Source: Portulaca oleracea
Lineage: Eukaryota > Streptophyta > Magnoliopsida > Caryophyllales > Portulacaceae
Direction of reading: 5' to 3'
Length of the DNA stretch: 64,000 nucleotides
Assembly: GCA_029582165.1 (NCBI GenBank)
Contig: CM055881.1
Span: 25,091,594 to 25,155,593 of the forward strand
In this document: positions 24,303-33,806 of the stretch, piece after piece
Layout: every line of letters starts with the position of its first letter
Position numbering within the stretch: position 1 is the stretch's first letter
Translations under genes and position numbers: made by a program
The notes under the pieces: generated by a model
Seen by the model: only the letters and a program-made list of their open reading frames with translations
Told to the model about the DNA's origin: nothing
The model's database searches: none

Positions 24303-24872
24303 GGTCCCAAACACAGCAAACAATCAAACCGGTCCAATTCTGTCCTGGGTCAAGTAATCGAACCATAACTCGAATTATACACCTCAAAAGCTCATTCCGT
24401 AAAATTCCTATGAAAGCAAATACCTTAGGGAACTTCCAAACCAAACGGTTAGGTTAAAACTTGACTACACACAATATATGGTGAATTTTCTATCACGACC
24501 CATCAAAACTGTCTCAAAACCGATTAATTATTATTTTGAATTTTCAACCTTAACACTAATCAATCCATCCAGACTCTAACTTGGGCCTCTAATCAACTAA
24601 CCAATGTCAGAGATAACCCCCTTAACCTTCCTAAGACAACCAAGGCCAAACTTACATTTTAACTAACACCAAAATCCAATTAAGCAATTTAATTCCCTAA
24701 TTAAACCTTTTCCTAAAACTCCAAAATTAATAACCAAGGTAACATTAAGCTTTTGACATCCAAAACTCCACAAAACATCATGACACACCAAAGAACTCAA
24801 AACCACTAGTTATAACAAATTTTAAACATTTTTACATAAAGGAAAACTCAATAGAATCGCAATAGCATACAC

Positions 24873-24875
<3 letters not shown>

Positions 24876-24930
<55 letters not shown>
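24876..24930. repeat. (AAT)n microsatellite
   Basis: About eighteen uninterrupted AAT/ATA units. Confidence 0.95.
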
Positions 24931-24932
<2 letters not shown>

Positions 24933-26879
24933 CATAAAGTTCAAACTTTACTAATCATACAATATTTTAAACTTGCAAAATAGTAGGAAAAATTGTAAAA
25001 TAGTCTTTTAAGTACTAGAACATAATAATAAGTGTAACTTATACTTTAATTTTAAGAATTTTCACAAAATAAACTATAATCACAAAAATTTAACTTATCA
25101 ACATGGAATAAATTGAGAACTAAGACACAACACTATTTAGAACTCAGCAATATGCATCATAATCAAGTATAGAAATAAACTTCAGATTTACACTTTAAAT
25201 TAACCCTAATTCATACATAAACTAACCAATGATTTATACTTAATACACTATATAAGTTACATAATAATAATAATAATATAAATAAACACGTAAAGTTTGA
25301 AAATTTAATAAATATGATACATTATAACTTATAAAAACAGAAGAAGGGGTTTTAAAACATTTTTTAAATAATTACAACATTACTTTACATATAAAACCAA
25401 TACTGATGTATATAAGCTCACCAATATACTGAATCAAGCAAGCTTATAACATCACAAGGACACCAATATCTCGGGGTAACCAATAACCACAACAATATGA
25501 TGTAATAAGCATCAAGGAGCGAAAAACAAATGAATGAAAAGATAGATACAAGTATTTCCTCACTTGTTACAGTACTTAAACACCTACAAGTGAAAAGAAT
25601 ACCCGGGCAAGCTTGAAGGACCTCGTTTGGTTACAGAAGCTAATCACCTTCCAAAAGAGATCACAACAAGTCCACACCACACCACTAGGTTGCCAAATCT
25701 AGTTACTGGAGTGGAAATGAGAGTTTGAGAAACTCACAAACAATGAAGCTCAAAAATCTTTCTTTCGTTTTGTATTTCGAAAGATATGAAGTTAAGTGGC
25801 CAATACAATGATACGTATACTCGGCTGAAATAAGGGAAAAGGCAGCCAAGCAAGCAAGCAAGGAGCTCAAACTAACTAGAGTGAGGTTTCCTAATGACGA
25901 AGAAACCTCCTAAATATGGTTAATTAAGCTAATTACAAATGATTAAAGCTAATACATGTCTTCACTATGAAGTACTCGACCATCATTGGACCAACCATTG
26001 GACGATCACAGCCCTCTACTTGACACTTCCTCATTGGAGGATCTTCATTCACTTAGACTCCAATCCATGCAAGACAAGTGAAGAAACACAAGTGGTTTTG
26101 TTCCAAAATGGCGGGAACTCAGCAAGGACCTCCAATACTAATAGGGAAAACCGGACCTCCTGAGAAAAGACCAAAATGCCCTTGAAAACATACCAAAATA
26201 TCAAGGCTGCCAAACTAAAGGACCTTTACCGCTGTCCAGATAAAGGACCTTACCGCACGTCAAAAATAGAACAGTTGTGCAGGAGCCCGAATGACCTTCA
26301 CTGTTAAGATATGGAGACAAGCAGTGAGGACATCACATGGGGTGAATGTCCTTGGCCTCCCTCGACACTAATGCCCTTCTTAATTATACCCACCAAGTGA
26401 TAACACTCTTGAATCAACTGGATTTGTGGAGGCTGATTCTCATCAAATACTTAATTTCAAACTCCAATAACTCATAAAATAAAACTAAATTTACACAACA
26501 CTTATGAATATGAAAATATTTGAGATTACACAACGAACATACTTAGTGAATCAAATCAACATGCATTATAACATAACGTAATCAATAACATTAATTTGAA
26601 CAACAACTATATATAGCAAGCAAAACCCTAATATATCATGTACATGAATTTATGCATTCAAACAACTCTAAGAAAAGATTAAAAGTATGTGTTTTCCACA
26701 CAATTTCTACAATCAAAACTAAGCAATATATACATTTCCCAAACATAAATTAAACTTTACCATAATAATATTGATAATAATTCACAATAATAACAGTGAT
26801 AATTTACACAATAACATTAGAATTTTGCAGGAACACTCAATACACTAATAACTACAACATCAGGGTTAGGGTTATACAA

Positions 26880-27278
26880 TCACAAGGATGGTTGGCTCGT
26901 AGTGGGCCGGCAACCAGGCAGGCGGCAGGTGGCGTCACGGTGAGATCAAGCGATGGTTGGAGGGCGTCGACATCCAGCGTTGTCAGTTGGGCGGGCGTCT
27001 GAGCGGTTATCGAACCAACAATAAAGCAGCAGCAGCGTTCCTTCGGGTTTGGGTGCGCAAGTGGTGGGCGTCGAGTGGTGTGGGTGGTGCAGGCGACGAC
27101 GTTACGTGAACAAGGGTGGTGGTGCGACGGCGGCTATGATGGCGTAGCGAAGAGAGAGAGAGAGAGAGAGCATATCAAGAGAGAGAGAGAGAGGGTGAAT
27201 AAGAGAGAGATAGAGGGCAGAGGTGGTTGGTGGTTGCCGACAGCGGCTAGAGGCGATGGGGGGCGTGCAGAAGTCGTC

Positions 27279-27321
<43 letters not shown>

Positions 27322-27345
27322 AGATTAGGGTTAGGGTTTATTCGC
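26880..27345. other. GC-rich island with GA microsatellites and telomere-like repeat
   Basis: The segment is far richer in G and C than its surroundings. It holds GA runs at 27151-27170, 27179-27193 and 27283-27316, and ends with ATTAGGGTTAGGGTTT (about 27324-27340), a plant telobox-type motif. Open frames here are low complexity (for example serine-leucine repeats on the minus strand) and I do not regard them as genes. Confidence 0.5.
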
Positions 27346-27360
27346 AAATTATGATATAAC

Positions 27361-28090
27361 ACCGAGTATACCGTGCTAGGAGTGTACGACATGATAATTT
27401 CCCAACTTGGATATTTTTCCAACTTGGATGCATATTTTCCTTTACGCATTGCAGTTTTTCCCACCTTGGATGCAGAATTATTATGATATGAGTGTATCAT
27501 GAAAATTTCCCAACTTGGAAATTTTCCCAACTTGGATGCATATTTTCCCTTACGCAATATAGTTTTTCCCACCTTGGATGCATATTTTCCCTTACACAAT
27601 GCACAGTTGTGATAAATTTTCTATCATGTAATGCATGTTTTCCAGACTTAGGTGCAGATTCAAGCACTACAACGTATATTTATTGCAACATCATATATTT
27701 TCCCTTACACAATGCACAGTTGAATGCAGAATTATCATGATATGAGTGTATAATGATATTTTCCCAACTTGGATATTTTCCCAACTTGGATGCATATTTT
27801 CTCTTACGCAATGCAGTTTTTCCCACCTTGGATACAGAATTATCATGATATGAGTGTATCATGATATTTTCCCAACTTGGATATTTTCCCAACTTAGATG
27901 CATATTTTCCCTTATGCAATGCAATTTTTCCCACCTTGGATGCAGAATTATTATGATATGAGTGTATCATGATAATTTCCCAACTTGGATATTTTCCCAA
28001 CTTGGATACATATTTTCCCTTATGCAATGCAGTTTTTCCCACCTTGAATGCATATTTTTACCGAGTGTACCGTGCTATGTACACTCGGTC
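27361..28090. repeat. ~110-bp tandem array with hairpin-like borders
   Basis: Five units contain CCCAACTTGGATATTTTCCC, then GATGCATATTTTCCCTTACGC, CAATGCAGTTTTTCCCACC and TATGATATGAGTGTAT (unit starts near 27390, 27500, 27750, 27855 and 27965; the second is followed by an unrelated stretch, 27600-27735). The array is bordered by ACCGAGTATACCGTGCTAGG (27361) and ACCGAGTGTACCGTGCTATG (28059); the latter continues into a perfect inverted GTACACTCGGT. The long minus-strand open frames are products of the repeat. Confidence 0.85.
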
Positions 28091-28439
28091 CTTCCGTATA
28101 ATTGCTAGGGTTTATTAGGGTTTTTATAACTACAACTGCTAATAATAGAAATAGGAAAGAATTAAAATTTTAATTTTTTTAAAAAATAATAATAACCAAA
28201 TAATTAATTATATAATAGCACATAATTCATCCAATATTAGCACATAAAATTACTAATTTACCCATACTCCCATGCACATAGAAAATTACTAAAATACCCT
28301 TATTAGTCTCTTAACTGTTCTACAAGCTCAAGTGTTAGCAGAAATAATCGCAAGCGATTTCTTAAAATTAACGGAATCAAACTTAAATCATTAACGTCGT
28401 AATGGTACATAGATTCAAATTTTTCGGAGTTTTACAATG

Positions 28440-28660
28440 TCTTTCCCGGATGTCTACAAGGGAAACCATGGTTTGCCTTTGTAGCAGTCCATGGATATCA
28501 AGAAAGGTGAACCGTGGTTTCCCTTTGCAGACATCCAGGAAAGATGCGTTGGAGTGATTTTGATGAACTCGGGGGTAACTGACGGGGGTGGTGGTTGTTG
28601 AGAAAAATCAAACTCAGATTCATCACTGGGCCCTAACAATGGAAGGAGGGAGTAGATGAG
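28440..28660. repeat. Partial copy of the 28.8-kb repeat unit with CCATGG hairpin
   Basis: It contains a near-palindrome around AAACCATGGTTTGCC (28463) and a second around ACCGTGGTTTCCCTTTGC (28510), followed by AGATGCGTTGGAGT, which is found again at 29727 and 31295. It is a third, shorter member of the tandem pair described next. Confidence 0.55.
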
Positions 28661-29088
28661 CAGGCCAAATCATTGGCCTTCAAACGTAATCGAGAAACGT
28701 AAATATCAAACCCAGATACTCAAGGCAAAGAAAAGGAACTAGAAATAGCAAAAGGAAAATGCGAAAGAGAAGCAAAGGAAAAGAAGCTCTAAAATGAAGG
28801 TGAAGGAAGTAGAATCAAGCTTGGAGTCTTTATGGTGTCCTCCGCCTAGTGCCGCCTCGGAACGCGCTTCATCGTCCTCATGTACTTCTGCATCGCCTCT
28901 CTTCTCCTCTCCTCTCGCTTAAATAAACTTTGCCTCCTTCCCGCTTAAACAATCTTTGCCTCCTTCCGGGGGACCCAGTAGACATTTTTCAAATATCCGC
29001 AAAGGGGAACGTACCCTGGTTCGCCTTTGCAAATATTTACGGATATCTACAAAAGCGAATCATGGTTCCCTTTTGCAGATAGTTACGG

Positions 29089-29433
29089 TAGGGTGGAAAC
29101 GGTGCGGTGTAGTTTCTGTGTCTCAAAGCGGTGCACTGGATGAAACAGTACGCTAAAACCAAACCGGAACCGGAACCGAATCTCCCGGTTTTTAAACACC
29201 GGTGCACCAGATTTAACGGTGCGGTTTCACCCAGTGAACCGGAACCGCATTAATTTCTGTCAACATCAAAAAATCTCTATTCAATCAAAAAAAAATTATA
29301 TCTATATATATATTTATTTATTTATTTATATCAACGGTTCGGTATTAATTTCTGAGTAGAATTTACACTGTTTTTTTAACAAGTTAATTTACACTGTTTC
29401 TGTATTAATTTCTAGGAAGAATTTTTTTTAACC

Positions 29434-29497
<64 letters not shown>

Positions 29498-29673
29498 GGT
29501 TCGGTGCCGGTTCCCCGTCGGTTTGAATATCCCAAACCGGAACCGCCCCATTTAGCATCCGGTTTTTCCGGTGCAGTGCACCAGAATTTTAAGCCGGTTC
29601 GGTGTTGCCCGTTTCCGGTTTTTTTATCCGGTTTTCGATTCGTGTGCCGGTTCCGAATTTTTTTCCAGCCCTA
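29089..29673. mobile_element. hAT-type MITE in repeat unit A
   Basis: Ends TAGGGTGGAAAC and, on the other strand, TAGGGCTGGAAAA; flanks AGTTACGG (29081-29088) and ATTTACAG (29674-29681) match at 6 of 8 positions. Unit B lacks the insertion, which supports the boundaries. The interior has ACCGGTTC/GAACCGG-type motifs and a long (TA)n run at 29440-29494. Confidence 0.8.
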
Positions 29674-30050
29674 ATTTACAGACATTTACAAAGGCAAACC
29701 ATGGTTCCCCTTTGCAAACACAAGAAAAAGATGCGTCGGAGTTTGACAGGGTTGGGGGCGCTTGAGAAGAGAGAAAGGGCTGGTCTGGCCGTTGGTCGCC
29801 GGTGCTGGGAGTGGTCAGAGGTGGTTTCCGGCATTGGGGTGGTGGGAAGACTTTCAGTGGTCATGGGGTCATGGTGTTGGGTAATTGAAACAAAAAAGAA
29901 ATTTAATCTTCCATTTTTTATTACAAATTAGACCTTCTTGGTCCTTTACATCCTTAATTGTCCAAAAAATTACTCGAAGGTACCCTAACTTTTGATGAAA
30001 TGTTTTGTAGGTACCCCAACTTTTCAAAACTCATTTTGGGGTACCCTTAG

Positions 30051-30228
30051 TGTTGGGGAGATCAAAGGGGTTAGCCCACTTCAATCAAGGCCCATGGTAC
30101 ACAAGTTAAGTGAGGTTCCATCTTAAAACCAATTGGTGTTAAGAGGAGTAGCCCACTTGACTTATATACCATGGGCTTTCTCTTTACTTTTTCGATGTGG
30201 GACATTTACTCATGGGTGAATCCCAACA
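30051..30228 (-). repeat. TRIM 3' LTR (178 bp)
   Basis: TG...CA ends; on the minus strand it lies downstream of the purine tract at 30229-30240. Confidence 0.9.
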
Positions 30229-30547
30229 AACTCCCCCTTTACACATGAGTCTCTCCCCCTTGATCGGAAGCCTCTTTTGCCCAAGGTTTCAAGTCACCAT
30301 CAGGAGCCCATCATAGCCGCACCTTACTCTACAGAGCCGCACCCTACTCCACCTGAGTCTCAGGCCACCACTCTGTCTCAAGAGTCCTAGCCGCACCTTA
30401 CTCCACGGAGCCACACCCTACTCCACCCGAGTCTCATGCCACCACTCTGAGCATTCAGAAGACCCAGCCGAGCACGCGCTATGGTCCCTGCTCCTGTCCA
30501 CGGTAATCTTCCCGCACCTTGCCTGCACCCATCCGAATGAACCATCG
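30229..30547 (-). other. TRIM internal domain with a duplicated GCCGCACC block
   Basis: A block with GCCGCACCTTACTC, GCCGCACCCTACTCCACC, GAGTCTCAGGCCACCACTC occurs at about 30315-30380 and again, slightly changed, at 30389-30450. It is not coding. Confidence 0.7.
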
Positions 30548-30559
30548 GCTCTGATACCA
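30548..30559 (-). promoter_or_regulatory. TRIM primer-binding site (tRNA-iMet)
   Basis: TGGTATCAGAGC on the minus strand, next to the 5' LTR; this is the standard plant binding site for initiator methionine tRNA. Confidence 0.9.
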
Positions 30560-30561
30560 CT

Positions 30562-30739
30562 TGTTGGGGAGATCCAAGGGGTGAGCCCACTTCAACCAGG
30601 GCCCATGGTACACAAGTTAAGTAAGGTTCCATCTTAAAACCAATTGGTGTTAAGAGGAGTAGCCCACTTGACTTATATACCATGTACTTTCTCTTTACTT
30701 TTTCAATGTTGGACATTTACTCATGGGTGAATCCCAACA
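30562..30739 (-). repeat. TRIM 5' LTR (178 bp)
   Basis: TG...CA ends; the primer-binding site begins a few bases inside it on the minus strand. Confidence 0.9.
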
Positions 30740-31542
30740 CTTAGTTTTTGGGTTAGTAATTATTAGGTGTTTTTCCGGTCATCAATTTAGTTAAGAAACC
30801 GAAATACCTTTATTCTTCCATTTTTGAAGAAATACCCTTGAAGAAGAAAAATAAGGGTATTTTGGTCACTTAATACACTTGATGGCCAGAAAAGCACCAA
30901 ATAATTACTAGCCCAAAAATTAAGGGTATCTCAAAATGAGTTTTGAAAAGTTGGCATACCGAAAATTAGTTTCCCCAAATATTAGGGTACCTCCGAGTAA
31001 TTTTTTGTTAATTGTCAAATATGTTTTTGGGTCATTCTTCTTGGTCAATTACCCAAAGAAAGTATGAAACAAAGCTAGGAGTCTTTAATGGTGTCCTCCA
31101 TCTAGTGCCGCCTCGGAACGCACTTCATCATCATTTGGCACTTCTTCATCGCCTCTCTCCTCCTCCTTTTCTCACTTAAATAATCTTCGCCTCCTTCCGG
31201 GGGACCCAGTACACAGTTTCCAGTTGTCTGTAAAGGGGAACCCCAGTTCCCATTTGTAGATATCCACGAATATCTATAAAGGCGAATCGGAGAAAAGATG
31301 CGTTCAAGTTCGAGAGGGTTGGGGGGGGGGGGGGGCTTGAGAAGAGATAAAGGGGTGGTTTGGCCGTTGATCATTGGTGATTTGAGCGGTCGGAGGTGGT
31401 TCTATTACCAGAGTGGTGAGCGGACGTTCGGTGGTGTTGGGGTGGTCGTGTTGGGCAATTGAAACCAAAAAAAAAAATGAGCTTCCATTTTTTATTACAA
31501 ATTAGACCTTCTTGATCTTTCACATCCTTAATTGTCAAATGT

Positions 31543-32741
31543 GTTTGGAGCATATCGCTGTGGGATACGATATTACTTGAGTCAAAGAAGATGGAGGATG
31601 ACGATTTCGAACCCGGAAATTACCTTAGAACCCAGTATGGACTTGGGATTAAGAAATCCACCACCCAAGAACTGCAAGCCACCAAGAATTTGCTAAAGGC
31701 TTGGCCACCAAAAATTTCATAAATGGAAGACTTGCAACACCACCATTCACCAAATGGATAAAGTAAACAAGATTTGAGAGATAGAAAAAAGCAAAAGTTT
31801 GCAATTTTCATTCATAAACATTCAATGTCTTCTTCTTTCTAAATGTCATGTATTTATGGGGGCATTGAGGTGGAAGAAGACTTGAGATGTGCAATTACAA
31901 AAGGACCCCTTAAGGGAGAGGCTTTACATAATATAAGTGAAATCAGTCATGGGCGTGACTCCAAGGTCATAGGCGTGACCTCGTTCAGGAACTAGGACAA
32001 AAGGGTGCCGTTAGGGGGGTCACGGGCGCGACCTCTAGGTCGCGGCTGCGACCCCGGGCGATTCTCGAACAAGATTTCTCTTGGGTCACGGGTGGGACAC
32101 GATATATCATGGGTGCAACTTTTGCCCTTAGCTCTAAGGTTTCGAGGGGAATGTCACGGGCGCAACTGTGGTGGTTCCGAGTGTGACCTTGGCCACCGAG
32201 CCTAGTCACGGGCGTGACCCTTGTTCCACAGCTACAAGGCTTCAAGGGGGAGAGTGTCACGTGCGCGACCATGCTCGTCGCTAGCGTAACCCTTGGCCAC
32301 CGAGCCTAGTCACGAGCACGACCCGCAAGGTTAAGGTCGTGACTCCTTTGTTGTCATAGTTCTCCTTTGCTTGTTTCATGGGCAAATTCCATCCCCCACC
32401 TTGATGACCACAATGACCAAAACACCTCTAAATCGAACCCGGATCGATCTTCCTTGGGTCGGAAATATCCAAAATATCCTTGTGATTGGAGTGTGACCGT
32501 TTGGGGCCCAAACCGATGTCAAGTCTGACTTCTTGTCTTATTCATGCCGAAGGAATCTCGGGAGCCTCAAGAGGCTTAAGAATGGCCTTGTTGAGGACTA
32601 CAAACTTTATCCCTTGGTCCAAGTTCCTCTTTGAAGTGTCTCCCACACCCAATTTTGAACGGAAAAGATCTATCCATGTCTTCGTGGTCTTGGGAGGGCA
32701 AGTCACTCATGATTTGGATTTGGCGAATCCCATCCTGATAA
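31543..32741 (-). mobile_element. LTR-retrotransposon 3'-end fragment (minus strand)
   Basis: The insert runs from GGAGCATATC to GATAAGCTCCAA and is flanked by TGTTT on both sides, as judged from the uninterrupted unit A. On the minus strand it has about 350 bp of degenerate internal sequence, a purine tract AAGGTGGGGGATGG (about 32389-32402), and then an LTR-like part that resembles 11810-12700: a cluster of GTCACGGGCGTGAC motifs followed by a CATAAATACATG box (about 31850). No intact ORF. Confidence 0.6.
31940..32345. repeat. Cluster of GTCACGGGCGTGAC palindromes upstream of the LTR TATA
   Basis: A perfect 14-bp palindrome is at 32205-32218, with near copies at 31954, 31972, 32019, 32085, 32152, 32254 and 32310; several have arms GTCG/CGAC instead. 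On the minus strand the cluster ends about 80 bp before the TATA-like box near 31850. Confidence 0.8.
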
Positions 32742-33002
32742 GCTCCAATGTTTTTGGGTCATCCTTCTTGGTCAATTACTCAAAGAAAGTAGGAAACAAA
32801 GCCATCCAACTATCCACAAAGCTTGCTCTCAATAAAATTCGCATGTATACTATTCCACCTTTCTATTTGTTTTTGAACATTGTGTCACTGTCAATAATCT
32901 TACTGTCGAGTATTATTTTCCTCTTATACTACGATTTATTCACTATCTGAACAACTATTTTCTTTTTAAGATTTATTTGCGCTCATCATCTGATATTCAT
33001 GT

Positions 33003-33224
33003 TCCTCCGTTCCATATTAGTTGTCACATTGACTAACCTTTCTCATTTCATAATATTAGGCTCTTGTTAATTATTTTCCATCCCTCTCGCACTATGTTTT
33101 ATGTATGCTCATGAACTATGTGAGAATTATGTCTTTTTATTTTCTACCACTATGTTTTTCTTTTTATGCAATATTGTTTCATCTTTAAAAGTCCCAAAAT
33201 AACTATTAATATGTAACAGAGGGA
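33003..33224. mobile_element. Degenerate Stowaway-like MITE
   Basis: Left end CCTCCGTTCCATATTAGTTG and, on the other strand, right end CTCCCTCTGTTACATATTAA form an imperfect Stowaway-type inverted repeat; interior AT-rich. The TA duplication is not visible. It lies downstream of the AGP gene. Confidence 0.7.
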
Positions 33225-33670
33225 GTGCTGTTTTTTTCTTTCACTATTGAAACAAAACAAAAACAAAGTTGGACATTATAAAGATGGTCCCTTAGGATTC
33301 TAATCGATGGGAGAAATATGAGCAAGGAGCTCTTAGGACTTGGGGAGAGGTAAAGAAAACGAGCAATAGAGATAGATAGAGGTGACATGAATGCTACTAA
33401 AAAATGATGAAATTTATGTGCAAATGAAACTACAAAGATGCAACTAACCAAACTTGATTTACATGACCAAGATTTTTTTGAAGGGTTCCTAATGAGGCAT
33501 AACAAGAGGCACTAATTAATGTAAGGCAAGAATTGAGGGAAAAACTAGCAGAAAATAAATAAAGGCTAAATGGACTCCCAAAAAGTATCACAAAGACATG
33601 ACACAAAAAAATCACAAAGATGATGGGGGGGACTATTCTATAATATCTGGATCAGCTCCATATGCTTGGT

Positions 33671-33774
33671 TTAGTGGATGAGGTATGTCAGAACCAGTGC
33701 TATCAGCATCAGCACATACGCTATCCCTTGATCGATGCTCATGCCTGCATACACAACAAAACCAATTTCATTCC

Positions 33775-33806
<32 letters not shown>

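Larger units (their letters stand above)
23650..28436 (-). repeat. Possible long Ty3/gypsy LTR (minus strand) with internal arrays
   Basis: On the minus strand the region starts (28436) TGTAAAACTCCGAAAAATTTG, then shows a TATAAAAACCCTAATAAACC box (about 28117-28136), the style of Del/Tekay LTRs. After the tandem array (27361-28080) comes a TTAGGGTTAGGG-containing and CT-rich leader (27150-27340), a GC-rich stretch (26880-27120) and then AT-rich DNA without ORFs. The far end near 23650-23700 (CATCCCTAGTGGGATTAGGG on the + strand) is a guess. It may be several overlapping repeats and not one LTR. Confidence 0.35.
30051..30739 (-). mobile_element. Complete TRIM retrotransposon (689 bp)
   Basis: Two 178-bp LTRs (30051-30228, 30562-30739), each starting TGTTGGGGAGATC and ending AATCCCAACA, enclose 333 bp. 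The 5-bp target duplication CTTAG is exact on both sides (30046-30050, 30740-30744). On the minus strand a primer-binding site TGGTATCAGAGC (30548-30559), complementary to the 3' end of initiator methionine tRNA, follows the upstream LTR, and a purine tract AAAGGGGGAGTT (30229-30240) precedes the other. Small size and lack of ORFs make it a terminal-repeat retrotransposon in miniature, dependent on other elements. The LTRs differ at about a dozen positions, so it is not very recent. Confidence 0.95.
29963..31007. mobile_element. Mutator-type MITE with perfect 9-bp duplication, split by a TRIM
   Basis: The 9-bp duplication TTAATTGTC is at 29954-29962 and 31008-31016, and the empty site CCTTAATTGTCAAATG is present in unit B at 31528. 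The ends are long inverted repeats: CAAAAAATTACTCGAAGGTA on the left, CAAAAAATTACTCGGAGGTA on the right (other strand), continuing through AACTTTTCAAAACTCATTTTG. Nine-base duplications with long inverted repeats are typical of Mutator-like elements. Without the TRIM (30051-30739 and its 5-bp duplication) it is about 350 bp. A partial relative is at 35596-35768. Confidence 0.9.
28795..31072. repeat. Tandem repeat unit A (interrupted by two insertions)
   Basis: Parts 28795-29088, 29674-29962 and 31008-31072 align with unit B (31057-31542 plus 32742-32815). Shared landmarks, in order: GTGTCCTCCGCCTAGTGCCG, CTTTGCCTCCTTCCGGGGGA, a CCATGG-type hairpin, AGATGCGT, TGGTCTGGCCGTTGGTCGCC-like text, ATTACAAATTAGACCTTCTT and CCTTAATTGTC, then GGGTCATTCTTCTTGGTCAA. 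Unit A has a hAT MITE at 29089-29673 and a Mutator-type MITE at 29963-31007, unit B has neither. Confidence 0.8.
31057..32815. repeat. Tandem repeat unit B (interrupted by an LTR-element fragment)
   Basis: Parts 31057-31542 and 32742-32815 align with unit A. A G-run lies at 31319-31335. On the minus strand both units keep a short conserved peptide, RSEAAL-GGHH (about 31086-31125 and 28832-28870), suggesting that the ancestral repeat came from a coding region I cannot name. The insertion between 31542 and 32742 sits in TGTTT, present on both sides. Confidence 0.7.

Noticed and set aside
27120..27345. CRISPR-like regular repeats around GA tracts
   Set aside because: These are plant microsatellites; unit and spacer structure is absent and the genome is eukaryotic.
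27680..28042. 120-codon open frame on the minus strand
   Set aside because: It is a translation of the ~110-bp tandem array; the peptide repeats (KLGKYPSWE) follow the DNA repeat and have no protein character.
32486..32950. 154-codon open frame on the + strand
   Set aside because: It runs antisense through the internal region of an LTR-element fragment and into unit B; the peptide has no recognisable domain.
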